Source: Syngnathus acus (Eukaryota; Chordata; Actinopteri; Syngnathiformes; Syngnathidae). From it: 64,000 bases of DNA. The stretch is taken from contig NC_051094.1 in NCBI RefSeq assembly GCF_901709675.1, positions 4,243,001 through 4,307,000 of the forward strand, in the 5' to 3' direction. Shown here in pieces: positions 31,315 to 42,800 of this stretch; position 1 is the first letter of the stretch; the number at the start of each line of letters is the position of its first letter. The position numbers and the translations under genes are program-made. The notes under the pieces were generated by a model, which made no database searches, was not told the origin of the DNA, and was given only the letters and a program-made list of their open reading frames with translations.

Positions 31315-32726
31315 CACATTTCCCTGTCTTTGTTGTGTCTCCGCATCATGTGTGCAGTCAAAGTCTTACTCTGAGCGTAGCTTTCCCCACAAACTGAGCA
31401 ACTATAAGGCTTTTCTCCTGTGTGCGTTCTCATGTGTGACACCAGATTTTGCTTCTGGGAGAATGTTTGCTCACAAACTGAACAACTAAAGGGTTTTTCT
31501 CCCGTGTGGATTTTCATGTGCGACTCTACGTGCGACTTATGAAGGAATGCTTTGTCGCAAAATAAGCAACCAAATGGCCTTTCTCCCGTGTGTATTCTCA
31601 TGTGTTTAACCATGTTTGGCTTTTGCGAGAACATTTTACCACAAACTGAGCAAGGGAAGGGTTTTTCTCCCGTGTGTGTTCTCATGTGCGATTCCACGTG
31701 TGTCTTACGAGAATACGTTTTACCGCAAATTGAACAACCAAAGGGATTTTCTCCCGTGTGTGATCTCAGGTGTGCAATCATGGTTTCCTTATGAGGGAAT
31801 GCTTTACCACAGGTCGAGCAGCTGAAGGGTTTCTCTCCAGTGTGTATTCTCACGTGTGCCTGCACATGCTCCTTTCGAGCAAACGTTTTACCACAAAATG
31901 GGCAACTAAAAGGTTTTTCTCCTGCGTGCGTCTTGGCGTGTTGTTTCTTAGCGGAACGTTTAACACAAACTGTTTCCAAGTTGCCCAGAGTTGTTTCCTT
32001 TTCACAGCACTCTTTGTTGTCATTTTGACAGTCTGAGCAGCTCCTCAAAGGTTCTTCTGTGTCGTCGCTGCCCGAAAGTGGAGCTAAGAGGTCTTCTGGT
32101 GGGGGTCCCCCACTTGCACTGCTACGATGAAGCCGTGACCGCTCGGCCGGTTCGTCTTTGTCGTCTTCACTCTTCACAAAAACGACAGTCAGTGGCAACT
32201 TGCTGACGTCAGTCTCCTCCTCTTCCTGTTTAACGTGCGGGACCTGTGAACCCTCTTGGTCCAAACTCGATCTCCCATCCTGATGATCGATCAATTGTTG
32301 GACGCCTGGATAGAGCAGCAAACTTTCAGATATATTGGCCCAAGCAAAGAGACAGACACATTTTGGCCGTTGGCTGCTCATGCCATTTGCTACGGAGAAA
32401 TAGAAGGTGAGCAGGTTTTATTTCATTTTCAAAAAATGTGCTAAAATTACTGTGGCTCTTTGGATGTGTGTTCTTCAAATTGTTGGAACAGATTGCTTGT
32501 GTAAACAATATCGTCTTTTAAAGATGGATGGACTGCAAATAGGCGTATCCACTTGCATTTATTGATATTGCTCTAATCACAGGATCGTGTATTTTTTTTT
32601 ATTATTGATTGAAAATGCAAAAAGTAGAAGACGAGTAACCTGACCTTGGATGTGCATCGCGATGTGATTCTTGCCATTAGCTTCGTGTTGTTTACGTTCT
32701 AGTTCGCTCTCCTCGTACGACGCCAT
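31296..32726 (-). CDS. C2H2 zinc-finger protein with seven fingers, stop codon inside a MITE
   Basis: Probable nuclear DNA-binding protein of the teleost C2H2 expansion; no one-to-one orthologue recognised. Exon 1 (32726-32645) encodes MASYEESELERK..., exon 2 (32305-31296) starts in phase 1 at the VQQLIDHQ module common in fish finger genes. Total 363 aa. An acidic region (QEEEETDVSKLPLTVVFVKSED) precedes seven fingers joined by TGEKPF linkers. The last finger ends HMMRRH, with four residues between the histidines. Linker variants are TGENPF and TGERPF. The final residues CSNPPQ and the stop are read from the inverted end of MITE copy 2. A TTTATT (reverse AATAAA) lies at 30787-30792. It is the mirror partner of the gene at 33257-34964. 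Confidence 0.82.
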
Positions 32727-33256
32727 TATTCTGTTGAATAGTCAGAATGTGTTATTAGTCGCTCCCGCAACCACTTCATTGATGTTTTCAAAGTCTCGAT
32801 TTCACCTGGTTTAAAGTCGCGTCGTTTTTGCGTTGTCTGAAGCCGCTCCGACTTCTTCTTCGGTGGTAGCTTTGAGGTAAGTTAACATCCAGGGGAGCGC
32901 AGGCCTGCCATCTTTTTTACTAATTACTAATAATTATTAAATATAATGATTATTAATGATTATTACAGTGGTGAGGCGATTCTGCACTTCAGTCCATTCA
33001 AAATTTTGAATTATTGGATATAGTAAACGGCTATCGGACCCGACTTTTCTTCTTCTATTGGTTACACTACCACAAAGCCACCATCGAAGAAGAAAAAGGC
33101 GGAAGTTAGTGTGACTTCAACGTGGCCATACAAGAAAAAAACACAGAGGAAAAGAACGACGGCGATCAGGTGTGAAATCCACTGGAAAAATCACCAGCGT
33201 TGAAGTAGTTGACGCGTTTGCGACTCATAACATGTTCAAATTCTTCTACAGAAAAA
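32727..33256. promoter_or_regulatory. Head-to-head promoter of the two zinc-finger genes, with inverted halves
   Basis: 530 bp between the two start codons. The segment at about 32850-32876 (CTTCTTCGGTGGTAGCTTTG) recurs in inverse complement at about 33068-33097, so the promoter itself looks duplicated with the genes. An inverted CCAAT (CTATTGGTTAC) lies at about 33056. Confidence 0.6.
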
Positions 33257-34964
33257 ATGGCGTCGTGCGAGTGGCATCAAAAACATTCGGAAGCTGTTGG
33301 CCAAAATCATATCGGAGGTCTGTCACTGGTCTCTTTTTTCCCCCTTCTTCCTAAACTCTTTAAAATAAATATAATTTCAGAATGCCGATGTAATGATGTT
33401 GGTGGCGGCTTGAGGATTTGTTTCACCCCTACGTTTAATGTAACGTAACTTGATTACTTTTAAATGATTACTGGGATTGCATTATTCTATCCGAAAGGTA
33501 GAGAAGGCATCACTCAGAGAAGGCATACTTGTTTTGTTAGAAAAAACAAATTGTCAACTGTATTGCAGTTTTATAGGAACATAACTGATTGGTGTTTGTC
33601 TTGGAGGAACATAACTGACTGGCTTGTGTCTTGCAGGCGTCCAACAGTGTATTTGTGGACTCGTGAGCACCGGTTTGGAGCAAGAGGGCCTCCAAATTAA
33701 AGAGGAAGGCAAGGATACACTGTCCCCTTCTGTTAAGGAGGAAGGGGAGGAGGTTGACATGAGTATGTTGCCACTTCTTGCTGTCACTGTGAAAAGCGAA
33801 GATGAGGACGAAGAAACACCCGAAGGGTCAGCGCTTCATCATGGAGACCACGATGGAGGACCAGTATCAGACGGCCTCTTAACTTGGCTGTCAAACAACA
33901 ATGACCCGGAGGAATCTTTGTTGAACGGCGCAGACTGTGAAGGTGACCACACAAAATCAAAATGCTCTCAGGAGGTGACAATTCTCGGCAATAAAGAAAC
34001 TTCACAAAGGTTGAACGAAACGGAAACTATCTCAAGTTGCGTTGAAAGCATTGCTGAAAAACGACTTCCTACTGGAAACACAGAAGAAAAACCTTATTGT
34101 TGTTCAACTTGCGGTAGAAGTTTCTCACGGAAGGCAAATATGGAAAACCACATGCAAACACACACAGGAGAAAAGCCCTTCTCTTGCGCAGTTTGTGGGA
34201 AAATGTTTTCCCGGAAGGATTATGTGTCATTACACATGAAAACCCATACGGGAGAAAAACCATTTTGTTGCTCTGTTTGTGGTAAAACATTCGCTCATCG
34301 GTCCCACATGGTATCGCACATGCGAACACACACAGGAGAAAAACCTTATTGTTGCTCACTTTGTGGGAAAGCGTGCTCGCAAAAGGCAGACATGGCCAAA
34401 CACATGATTGTACATAGTAAAGAAAAAAACTTTGCGTGTGCAACTTGTGGTAAAACATTCGCCCGCAAATTAAGCCTCCGAGTACACATGAGAAGTCACA
34501 CTGGAGAAAAACCGTTTTGTTGCGTAATTTGTGCTAAAACCTTCACTCGGAAGGCAAACGTCATAAACCACATGAGATCACACACGGGAGAAAAACCTTT
34601 TAGTTGCTCAGTTTGTGGAAATACATACTCCCGAAAGGACCAAATGTTATCGCACATGACAAGTCATACAGATGTCAAACCTTTTTGTTGCTCAGTTTGT
34701 GAAAAAACCTTCCCTCAAAAGACAAAATTGGTAAAACACATGAAAACACACACAAGTGGAAAAACATTTGGTTGCTCTACTTGTGGCAAAACTTTCTCTC
34801 GTGAAATATATCGAGCCATACACATGAGAACGCACACTAGAGAAAAACCATTTGGTTGCCGAACTTGTGATAAAGCTTTCGCTTGCAAAAGATACCTTGT
34901 GGTACATATGACAACACACACAAAAGAAAAACCCTTCAGTTGCTCTTCCATAAATCAAGTCTAG
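33257..34964 (+). CDS. C2H2 zinc-finger protein with ten intact fingers, truncated eleventh
   Basis: Exon 1 (33257-33317) encodes MASCEWHQKHSEAVGQNHIG; exon 2 (33637-34964) joins in phase 1 with GVQQC. The protein is 462 aa: an acidic N-terminal region (VKEEGEEVDMSMLPLLAVTV), then ten C2H2 fingers with mostly TGEKPF linkers (variants SKEKNF, TDVKPF, SGKTF, REKPF). An eleventh finger starts FSCS and breaks off at INQV-stop. DNA binding is expected from the family; the target is unknown. N-terminal layout and exon phase match the divergent gene at 31296-32726. AATAAA at 35334-35339 is a likely polyadenylation signal. Confidence 0.82.
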
Positions 34965-35035
34965 CCGTACACTTGAGAATGCATACTGGAGAATTTGTTT
35001 TTATTGCTCCTTTTGTAGTAAAACATTCAAATTTT
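34936..35035 (+). pseudogene. Decayed zinc fingers 11 and 12 after the stop of the plus-strand gene
   Basis: Around the stop codon a second frame reads HKSSLAVHLRMHTGE, the C-terminal half of an eleventh finger; the second cysteine and the spacer after it have been lost by a small deletion with frameshift. Directly after, a third frame reads CFYCSFCSKTFK, the start of a twelfth finger. The array was once at least two fingers longer. Confidence 0.7.
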
Positions 35036-35333
35036 TTTTTTCCTCATTCCTCTAATATCATTTGTTCATCGTCTCGTTGTTGGCGAGAATACTAAATGTA
35101 TTTTTTTGCGTTAGTCTTCTCTGAAAATCAACACGAATTCTGAGAAGCAAGAACGTAAAAGATTCTGCATTCTCATCTGTACTTGATCATAAATTCAATT
35201 ATACTTCATTTAATCCCCACTTTCATACTTTGATTTAATTGTATTTACTGGTAAATGAGTTGATTGCTTTTTGCTGTTCACGTATACACAAGATGACTTG
35301 TACAAACTTTCGCACTTTTACAAAGAAACAAAG

Positions 35334-35339
35334 AATAAA
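35334..35339 (+). terminator. Polyadenylation signal of the plus-strand zinc-finger gene
   Basis: AATAAA about 370 bp after the stop, in AT-rich sequence. Confidence 0.55.
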
Positions 35340-36432
35340 GAATCAAAGCGTATACTGTGCTTTTTTTTGGTCACGCGCACACATGCACACAGCGTCAAAT
35401 TTTCAGTGAACGAGTGACCCAATGACTTCCTAAAGTGATTCGTTCTTTTTTCAGTTCATATGACTTCAACCAGTAGGTGTCGGTAATGCCCATTGAAGCT
35501 GGTGCCACCCCGCCGTAAAACAAAACGAAGAAGAAAATGACGTAACTTCCCGTTCATGAACGAGTCGTGAATTGCAAAAAAAAAAAAAAAAAAAAACACT
35601 TATAGTAGTGTTTAAATAACGTGTGTGCATATATACGCCTAAATATTGTTATCCAATATATCTACTGCAATTTCACATTAGATTGCTGGTTTGAAATGTA
35701 CTTTTATTATTATTTTAATAAACATTAAAACCTGTTAAAACTTGTCTGGTGTTTTATTCCTTATTTTTTTGGTAATGAAAACAAAAATCTGACATTTGGT
35801 TAACTGCTTTATATGACAATATGTATATGTGTTTTACGTTGTGTAATATGTGTTGGTGTCCCCCAAAATAAAGAGCAAGTAGTCAAATACACATTCTTGA
35901 CACGTACAAAAAATGCATAAAGTTATTAGGTACACCTGAAAATGGTGGTGTACCTAATGGAGTGTCCGTGTGACGTCACAGATCAACCAGCCAATCAGGA
36001 GGTGGGGGTGAGGGCGGGTGTGGCACTTTTCACTTTCAGTTAAGCTTTGGCCATGATTTTTCCCTAATGAACTGGCCTGTTATTAGGTACACGTAGAAAT
36101 GGCGGTGTACCTAAAGGAGTGTCCGAGTGATGTCAGAGATCAACCAGCCAATCAGAAAGTGGGGGTGAGGGCGGGTGTGGCACTTTTCACTTAAACCAGG
36201 GGTGTCGATCTCCAGTCCTCGAGGGGCCGCGTTCCAATATGTTTTCCAAGTTACCCTCGTTAACGCACCTGCGTGAAAAGTTTTTGGTCATTTTCATTTT
36301 TGCAGGAGCTAAAACTTTTCACGCAGGTGCACTTAACGAGGGAATCTTGGAAAAATGTTGGAATGCGGCCCCGAGGACTAGAGCTTGACACCTGTGACCT
36401 TTGACCATGATATTTCCCCAATAAAGGGGCCT

Positions 36433-37560
36433 GTTATTAGGTACACTTGAAAATGGTGGTGTACCTAATGGAGTGTCCGTGTGATTCCCTCGTTAAGTGC
36501 ACCTGCGTGAAAAGTTTTAGCTCCCGTGGAACGTGAAATGACCAAAAACTTTTCACGCAGGTGCGCTTAACGAGGGTCACTTGGAAAACATGTTGGAACG
36601 CGGCCCCGAGGACTAGAGCTTGACACCTGTGACCTTTGACCATGATATTTCCCCAATAAAGTGGCCTGTTATTAGGTACACTTGAAAATGATGCTGTACC
36701 TAATGGAGTGTCTGTGTGATTCCCTCGTTAAGTGCACCTGCGTGAAAAGTTTTAGCTACTGCGGAACGTGAAATGACCAAAAACTTTTCACGCAGGTGCG
36801 CTTAACGAGGGTCACTTGGAAAACATGTTGGAACGCGGCCCCGAGGACTAGCGCTTGACACCTGTGACCTTTGACCATGATATTTCCCCAATAAAGTGGC
36901 CTGTTATTAGGTACACTTGAAAATGGTGGTGTACCTAATGGAGTGTCCGTGTGATTCCCTCGTTAAGTGCACCTGCGTGAAAAGTTTTAGCTCCCGTGGA
37001 ACGTGAAATGACCAAAAACTTTTCACGCAGGTGCGCTTAACGAGGGTCACTTGGAAAACATGTTGGAACGCGGCCCCGAGGACTAGAGCTTGACACCTGT
37101 GACCTTTGACCATGATATTTCCCCAATAAAGTGGCCTGTTATTAGGTACACTTGAAAATGGTGCTGTACCTAATGGAGTGTCTGTGTGATTCCCTCGTTA
37201 AGTGCACCTGCGTGAAAAGTTTTAGCTCCTGCGGAACGTGAAATGACCAAAAACTTTTCACGCAGGTGCGCTTAACGAGGGTCACTTGGAAAACATGTTG
37301 GAACGCGGCCCCGAGGACTAGAGCTTGACACCTGTGACCTTTGACCATGATATTTCCCCAATAAAGTGGCCTGTTATTAGGTACACTTGAAAATGGTGGT
37401 GTACCTAATGGAGTGTCCGTGTGATTCCCTCGTTAAGTGCACCTGCGTGAAAAGTTTTAGCTCCTGCGGAACGTGAAAGTGACCAAAAACTTTTCACGCA
37501 GGTGCGCTTAACGAGGGTCACTTGGAAAACATATTGGAACGCGGCCCCTCGAGGACTGGA
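36433..37560. repeat. Tandem array of five 235-bp hairpin-bearing units
   Basis: Units start with GTTATTAGGTACAC at 36433, 36668, 36903, 37138 and 37373, an exact 235-bp period. Each unit holds an inverted repeat: CCCTCGTTAAGTGCACCTGC...GTGAAAAGTTTT paired with AAAACTTTTCACGCAGG...GCGCTTAACGAGGG. Copies differ by few bases, so the array is young or homogenised. A repeated 68-codon minus-strand frame is a by-product of the repeat. Confidence 0.93.
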
Positions 37561-38427
37561 GGTCGACACCCCTGGTTTAAGTGAAAAGTGCCACACCCGC
37601 CCTCACCCCCACTTTCTGATTGGCTGGTTGATCTGTGACATCACTCGGACACTCCTTTAGGTACACCGCCATTTTTACGTGTACCTAATAACAGGCCAGT
37701 TCATTAGGGAAAAATCATGGCCAAAGCTTAACTGAAAGTGAAAAGTGCCACACCCGCCCTCACCCCCACCTCCTGATTGACTGGTTGATCTGTGACGTCA
37801 CACGGACACTCCATTAGGTACACCACCCTTTTCAGGTGTACCTAATAACTTTATACATTTTTTGTACGTGTCAAGAATGTGTATTTGACTACTTGCTCTT
37901 TATTTTGGGGGACACCAACACATATTACACAACGTAAAACACATATACATCTTGTCATATAAAGCAGTTAACCAAATGTCAGATTTTTGTTTTCATGCCC
38001 AAAAAAATAACAAGGAATAAAACACCAGACACGTTTTAACAGGTTTTAATGTTTATTAAAATAATAATAATAATAATAAAAGTACATTTCAAACCAGCAA
38101 TCTAATGTGAAATTGCAGTAGATATATTGGATAACAATATTTAGGCGTATATCTACGTTATACGTTATTTAAACACTACTAAGTGTTATAAAATCAAGAT
38201 TACCCAAAGAGAAGCATAATCTCCCCGTTGTTGCATAACGGCGCATCCCTTCATGCAATAAAAATCGTAAATCTACATTCTGGCTTACATAGTTCACGCC
38301 AGGAGACGCAACACCTTCACTGACTGATCCGTTGATGCACGGGAAGGCAGTTCGCGAACGGGAAAGTCAGGATTCGTTCCCTCACTGATCCGTTATCGCG
38401 ATGAACTGGAAATGCGAATCACTCACT

Positions 38428-38494
38428 GATTCGTTCACTCACTGATTCGTTCACTCACCACTCACTGATTCGTTCACTCACTGATTCGTTCGTT
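38428..38494. repeat. CACTCACTGATTCGTT short tandem repeats in the right arm
   Basis: Five or six tandem or near-tandem copies of CACTCACTGATTCGTT-like units in the segment that the left arm lacks. Simple tandem repeat, read directly. Confidence 0.8.
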
Positions 38495-38649
38495 GGTGAA
38501 CAGGAAATGCAATTCACGACTCGATCAGGAACGGGAAGTTACGTCATTTTCTTCTTCGTTTTGTTTTACGGCGAGGTGGCACCAGCTTCAATGAGCATTA
38601 CTGACACCTACTGGTTGAAGTCATATGACCTGAAAAAAGAACGAATCAC

Positions 38650-39836
38650 ACAATAAACTAACTTACAATAAAACTTTTTGGTGCATAATAAAATGAAAAC
38701 TGCAAACTACACTTTCGTTCAATACCGCTAGAGGTCTGTCGACTGCCTCGTCGACTTCAAGATATTGGGGAGTTTGTAGTTTATGTTTTAAAAAGATTTC
38801 AAGCTGTCAGACTAAACAAAGCCAAAAAGGTGCAGTTATGATCCTTTTGTACATAAACGGTGCATCGACACATGCAGATGGACAAAATAAAAAATTGCAG
38901 AAAGTTGTCTTTATCTTCGGTGAAAAAAGGTCATTATTACCTTTATGCCATTTCAGGTGCACTTTGTATTGCTCTTTGTAACAATTTATAATAAATAAAA
39001 AAAAAGAAACCTATCCATTGTCCTGCAGTACACATTATCTTACTGCTGGAAAAGGTCTCGGTTCCAAATGAGTGAAGTGACATATAAAAGAGCCAGAGTA
39101 CAGGTAGGTTTTTATATAAAAATAATTTACTTGAGGTGAACAAATAACAGACACTTAGTAATAAATAGCCTTCAGGTAAGAACAATATTTCCTCAGTCTC
39201 ACTCCAATCTCCTTCTCGATTAGAGCACTCATATTATGTAACCCCACTTAGTGGTTTCAATAATTTGAATAGTTTACTTGTGTTTGACGGGTCGTTACCA
39301 CCCTAAATTTACTGTTAATCTTCTTGGGTTCAATTATCTTCCGAAGTTAACTTTGTCTCTCCTTTTAAGTTAGAGAATTACACAATAATTTGAATTTACC
39401 CTTCAGGATGACAAGACAATGGCTGGATTTTTGTATTTTTCTCATGAATCTTTTTTTGTATTTGCTTTAGTAGAGTACATTTGAAAATATGGTTAGATTC
39501 CTTTTTAAAAAATGTCATTCCGAGTGTCCTACGTCCTAACGCCGTACACCAGAAGGAATGCAAAACTGGCACATGCACACACGACACAAATGTTAAATAT
39601 GAATGATTACTGCTAGTTGGTTGATGTTTCTAATAATTTGGCTGCCTTGGTTCTCTACACAAGAGGGTCAAAACATTAGAAACAGCACTCACAACCCAAT
39701 CCTTTAAAACAATCAAACAAAAAAAGACTTTGCATGAGCCATTGTGGGTGTACCTAATAAAGTGGCCGGCGACTTTTTTTTTTTTTTTTCTTTTTAAATC
39801 TCCCTGCTGGATGTGAGCGAACGGCAAACGTTGTGG
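38650..39836. other. Intergenic, palindrome to fbxo21 3' end, with a diverged inverted duplicate
   Basis: AT-rich sequence without a recognisable gene; likely includes the fbxo21 3'UTR. Positions 38753-38915 are an inverted, shortened copy of fbxo21 intron 6 sequence at 41824-42069. Confidence 0.5.
38753..38915 (-). repeat. Inverted copy of an fbxo21 intron segment
   Basis: The reverse complement reads GATAAAGACAA...TCTGCA...TTTTATTTTGTCCATCTGCATG...GATGCACC...TTATGTACAAAA...GATCATAACTGCACCT...GTTTAGTCTGACAGCTTGAAATC...AAACTACAAACTCCCCAATA...CTTGAAGTC. The same order occurs at 41824-42069, with about 80 extra bases in the middle. Confidence 0.8.
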
Positions 39837-42800
39837 CTACAAGGGTGTGGGCGGGCGCACGTGCGGGTAGAAGTGGCGCGTTGTCTCCTCTGTGTGGTCC
39901 GGGTCATCGGGGTAGCGCGTCCGCAGCTCATCGTTGGCAACGTAGTGCGTGTGGGCAAACTCGCAAAAGTAGCGACCCACCTCAGGGTGACCGATCTCCA
40001 GGGGGGCTGGATGGAGCTCCAGGTTCTCTGAACAAAAAAAAAAAAGGATTAGACTTTTAAAAATAAAAATAGGCACAGTTAAATTTAAGGTCTTTAGTCA
40101 CTTAAATTTTGGGTCTTGAATCATTTAAAATACGGCAATTCAAATAATCTAAAATCAAGAGAAGGGGGAAAAAAAAAAATGTTTGTGACAGAGTTTTATG
40201 ATAACCGAGTACTTTGTTACCGAGTAAAATATATACCATTATAACAAACCCAATATTCATCTGTCTTCCGAACCTCACAAGGGTCGCGGGCATGTCAGAG
40301 CCTCTCCCATCTTTTGGGTTTAATCGGATCGCTTTACCTTGCGCGGCATATCGGCAGGTGCCGTCCTGCACCAGGACGTTGAAGAAAGGCTGCTCTGCGC
40401 CATCAGGCAGCTGGTGGACCCTCATGGTGGTGATCCACTCCTGGCTCATGGTGCACTTGGGGTCCCAGCCGTAGATGACGCAGTTGTAACCCGACCTGCG
40501 ACGCAGGAGAGGTGGGCAAAATGGACAAGAGTGGCTGGGGAGGCGCTGCTGAGGTTGCCCCCGTAACGCACCTCTTGTGTTTCATGACCAGGCCTACGGA
40601 GTAGCGGACATCCCGGTGGTCGGCCGCCCCGCGCTGCTTCACCTCGGGGGCGGGGGGGTGCTTCATGTGCTGGATGTGTTCCAACGTGTGCTGCACCAGG
40701 TAGCCCACTGCGCCATGCTGGGACGGGTCCAGCGCCTGGATGTGCTGTAGGATGTCTAGAACCTGCCCGGTACCGTTCGAGGGAGGGAGGAGCAACGTCG
40801 GTGAGAGCAAATACGCGTGAAGTACGCGTGAGAGGAAGCACCTTTTCGGGCCAGATGCCGAGGTGGAAATAAAGCCTGGCCTGCAGCAGAAGGTAGGGAA
40901 CGTTGTCGGGGTTGATGGTGAGGAAAAGGTCCAGCGTGTCCCTCAGGAGCTGGTAAGACTTCTCGTTGATTTCCCTCCACAAACAAAGCAAAAGAAAAGC
41001 AGCGTCTATCTAGTTGGTCTTCTTTCTCGTACTGGCCGGCACATGGCTAATCAATGTGTCGCCACTCCATGGCGGGAATTCTGCGTTGCAATGACGCGAC
41101 AGAGTTGTGGCGCCTGCCCCCTGTTGCTTTGGCACGCACACACCAAACGTAGGCAATCAAGTGAACCAGTACCCTCTTTTCCCGATGTTGAGCAGGTTTC
41201 CCACCATCCTGAGCAGCACGTCGACGGTACCGATGCCGGTGTAGTAGTCGGCGCTGGCCTGGTGCCCGATGAGGTACTCGCACTCTTTGGCCGTCATCTG
41301 CTTGCCTTTGCCGAAAGCGTCGATGTACACGTAGTCGTAGATGTCGTCGCTCCTGCGGAAAGTGGGCACGCAGTGCTGCAAAACTGGGGATGAAAACCAA
41401 GCGTTGCCTTCAAGTACCTTTGTTCGCCGCTTTGGCACCAGCGCAGCAGGAAGTGGCTGGGGAAGTTGACGGGCTCCAGCTTGACGCCCAACCTCTGGGC
41501 CAGCGTCATGTAGAGCACCGAGAGGCTGATGGGGATGCCCTTGCGGCGGAGCAGCACCTGCAACACAACAAAATGGGTCCCATGGGCTGTCCATACAGTT
41601 CTTATACAATCGATAAAATGAGTCATTTCGATCCCGATTAATATATTCGGTGGCCAGCCACGCTGGTTTTACTTTATAAGAAGACAAAAGTGAATCAAAT
41701 ACAATATCAAGAGGTGAACAGGTTGCGTCATGGTTACGACTCCTTAGTGTGTGCAGGACTTGGCCACCGGGGGGCAGTGTACTAGTGATCAAGATAAAAA
41801 CGAACGACAACCGCGTAATAGTCGATAAAGACAATTGTCTGCAAATTTTTATTTTGTCCATCTGCATGTTTTGATGCACCTTTTATGTACAAAAAGATCA
41901 TAACTGCACCTGTCAATGTTTTTTGTCAGCCTGGCATTTTGCGTCGCGTGTTAGCATTAAGCTAGTGGCTTTAAAAAGGTTGTGTGGACTTTTGCCTTTG
42001 TGTTTAGTCTGACAGCTTGAAATCTCCTTTGTAAAACTTAAACTACAAACTCCCCAATAACTTGAAGTCTACCTGGTGGATGTAAGAGTTGAGCGGGTTG
42101 TAGTAGTCCACTTGGTCGCCCTTGATCTGCAGCTGGTCGTACAAGACGTCATTGAGGGCGCAGAGGACCTGCCGCTGGAGCTCAAAGTCCTGCAGCGGAA
42201 GACGCTTGCCCCCTACGAGACGACAGAGTGGGTATCAGCCCCCAGGACGGACCTTTTGACTGACTTTTTCTTTTGCCAGGTCACCTGGAGCCACGCAAAG
42301 GCTAGGGTGGGATGGATTCTTCACCCGCAGCGTCTTCTTGACCTTCTCGGCGATGTCGTCCAGCTGCGCCGAGATCCCGTCCGGCGTGACATCGGCCAGC
42401 GGGTTGCAGTATTGGTCCACCAGGACGGCACCTGGACACACGTGTGCGTACTTTTGCGGTAGCTGTTCGGACTGAGATGATTACAATTCCTCATTTACAT
42501 GTAAGCTGACTCCTCTAGGAAGGGTTGCCCTCTGAAGGAACCCTGAGAAATGACAATAAAATGATCTGGGGATGGATTCCAAGATTGAAACAAAATGGCT
42601 GACCTCCTGTGTGTTTTCAGTCACGCCATCGAGAGGCTTGCTCCAATGGTTGTTTTCTCACCTGCGAGCGCCGACTGCTGCTCGGGCGGCTGCTCCAGGA
42701 AGCTCTTGAGAGCTTGCAGGATGTTCTGTTGTCTCAGGAAGTAAAGGATCTTCTTTGCATAGTACTTCAGCGTCAGGCTTTTCCTTTGTGGAGGCAAGGA

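Larger units (their letters stand above)
35435..38649. mobile_element. 3.2-kb palindromic (foldback) element with nested repeats
   Basis: The left end GTGATTCGTTCTTTTTTCAG is mirrored by CTGAAAAAAGAACGAATCAC at 38630-38649. Homology then continues inwards on both sides: CATATGACTTCAACCAGTAG, the GAAGCTGGTGCCACC block, GAAGAAGAAAATGACGTAAC, the AATATTGTTATCCAATATATC block, ATTAGGTACACCTGAAAATG and GCGGGTGTGGCACTTTTCAC, each found in inverse complement in the right arm. The centre (36196-37577) is a second palindrome flanked by CCAGGGGTGTCGA and its inverse, holding five 235-bp tandem units. No transposase ORF is present. The left arm has a poly-A tract (about 35575-35596) where the right arm has about 330 bp of other sequence. 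No target duplication is seen at the borders. Confidence 0.8.

Noticed and set aside
36437-37348. Repeated 68-codon minus-strand frames (MVKGHRCQ...)
   Set aside because: They recur with the 235-bp tandem repeat and overlap hairpins; no homology or codon signature.
36433-37560. CRISPR-like regular repeats
   Set aside because: 235-bp units without unique spacers, in a vertebrate genome.
41157-41879. 240-codon minus-strand frame reading through fbxo21 introns
   Set aside because: Only its last part is exon 8; the rest is intron and frame-shifted sequence from exon 7.
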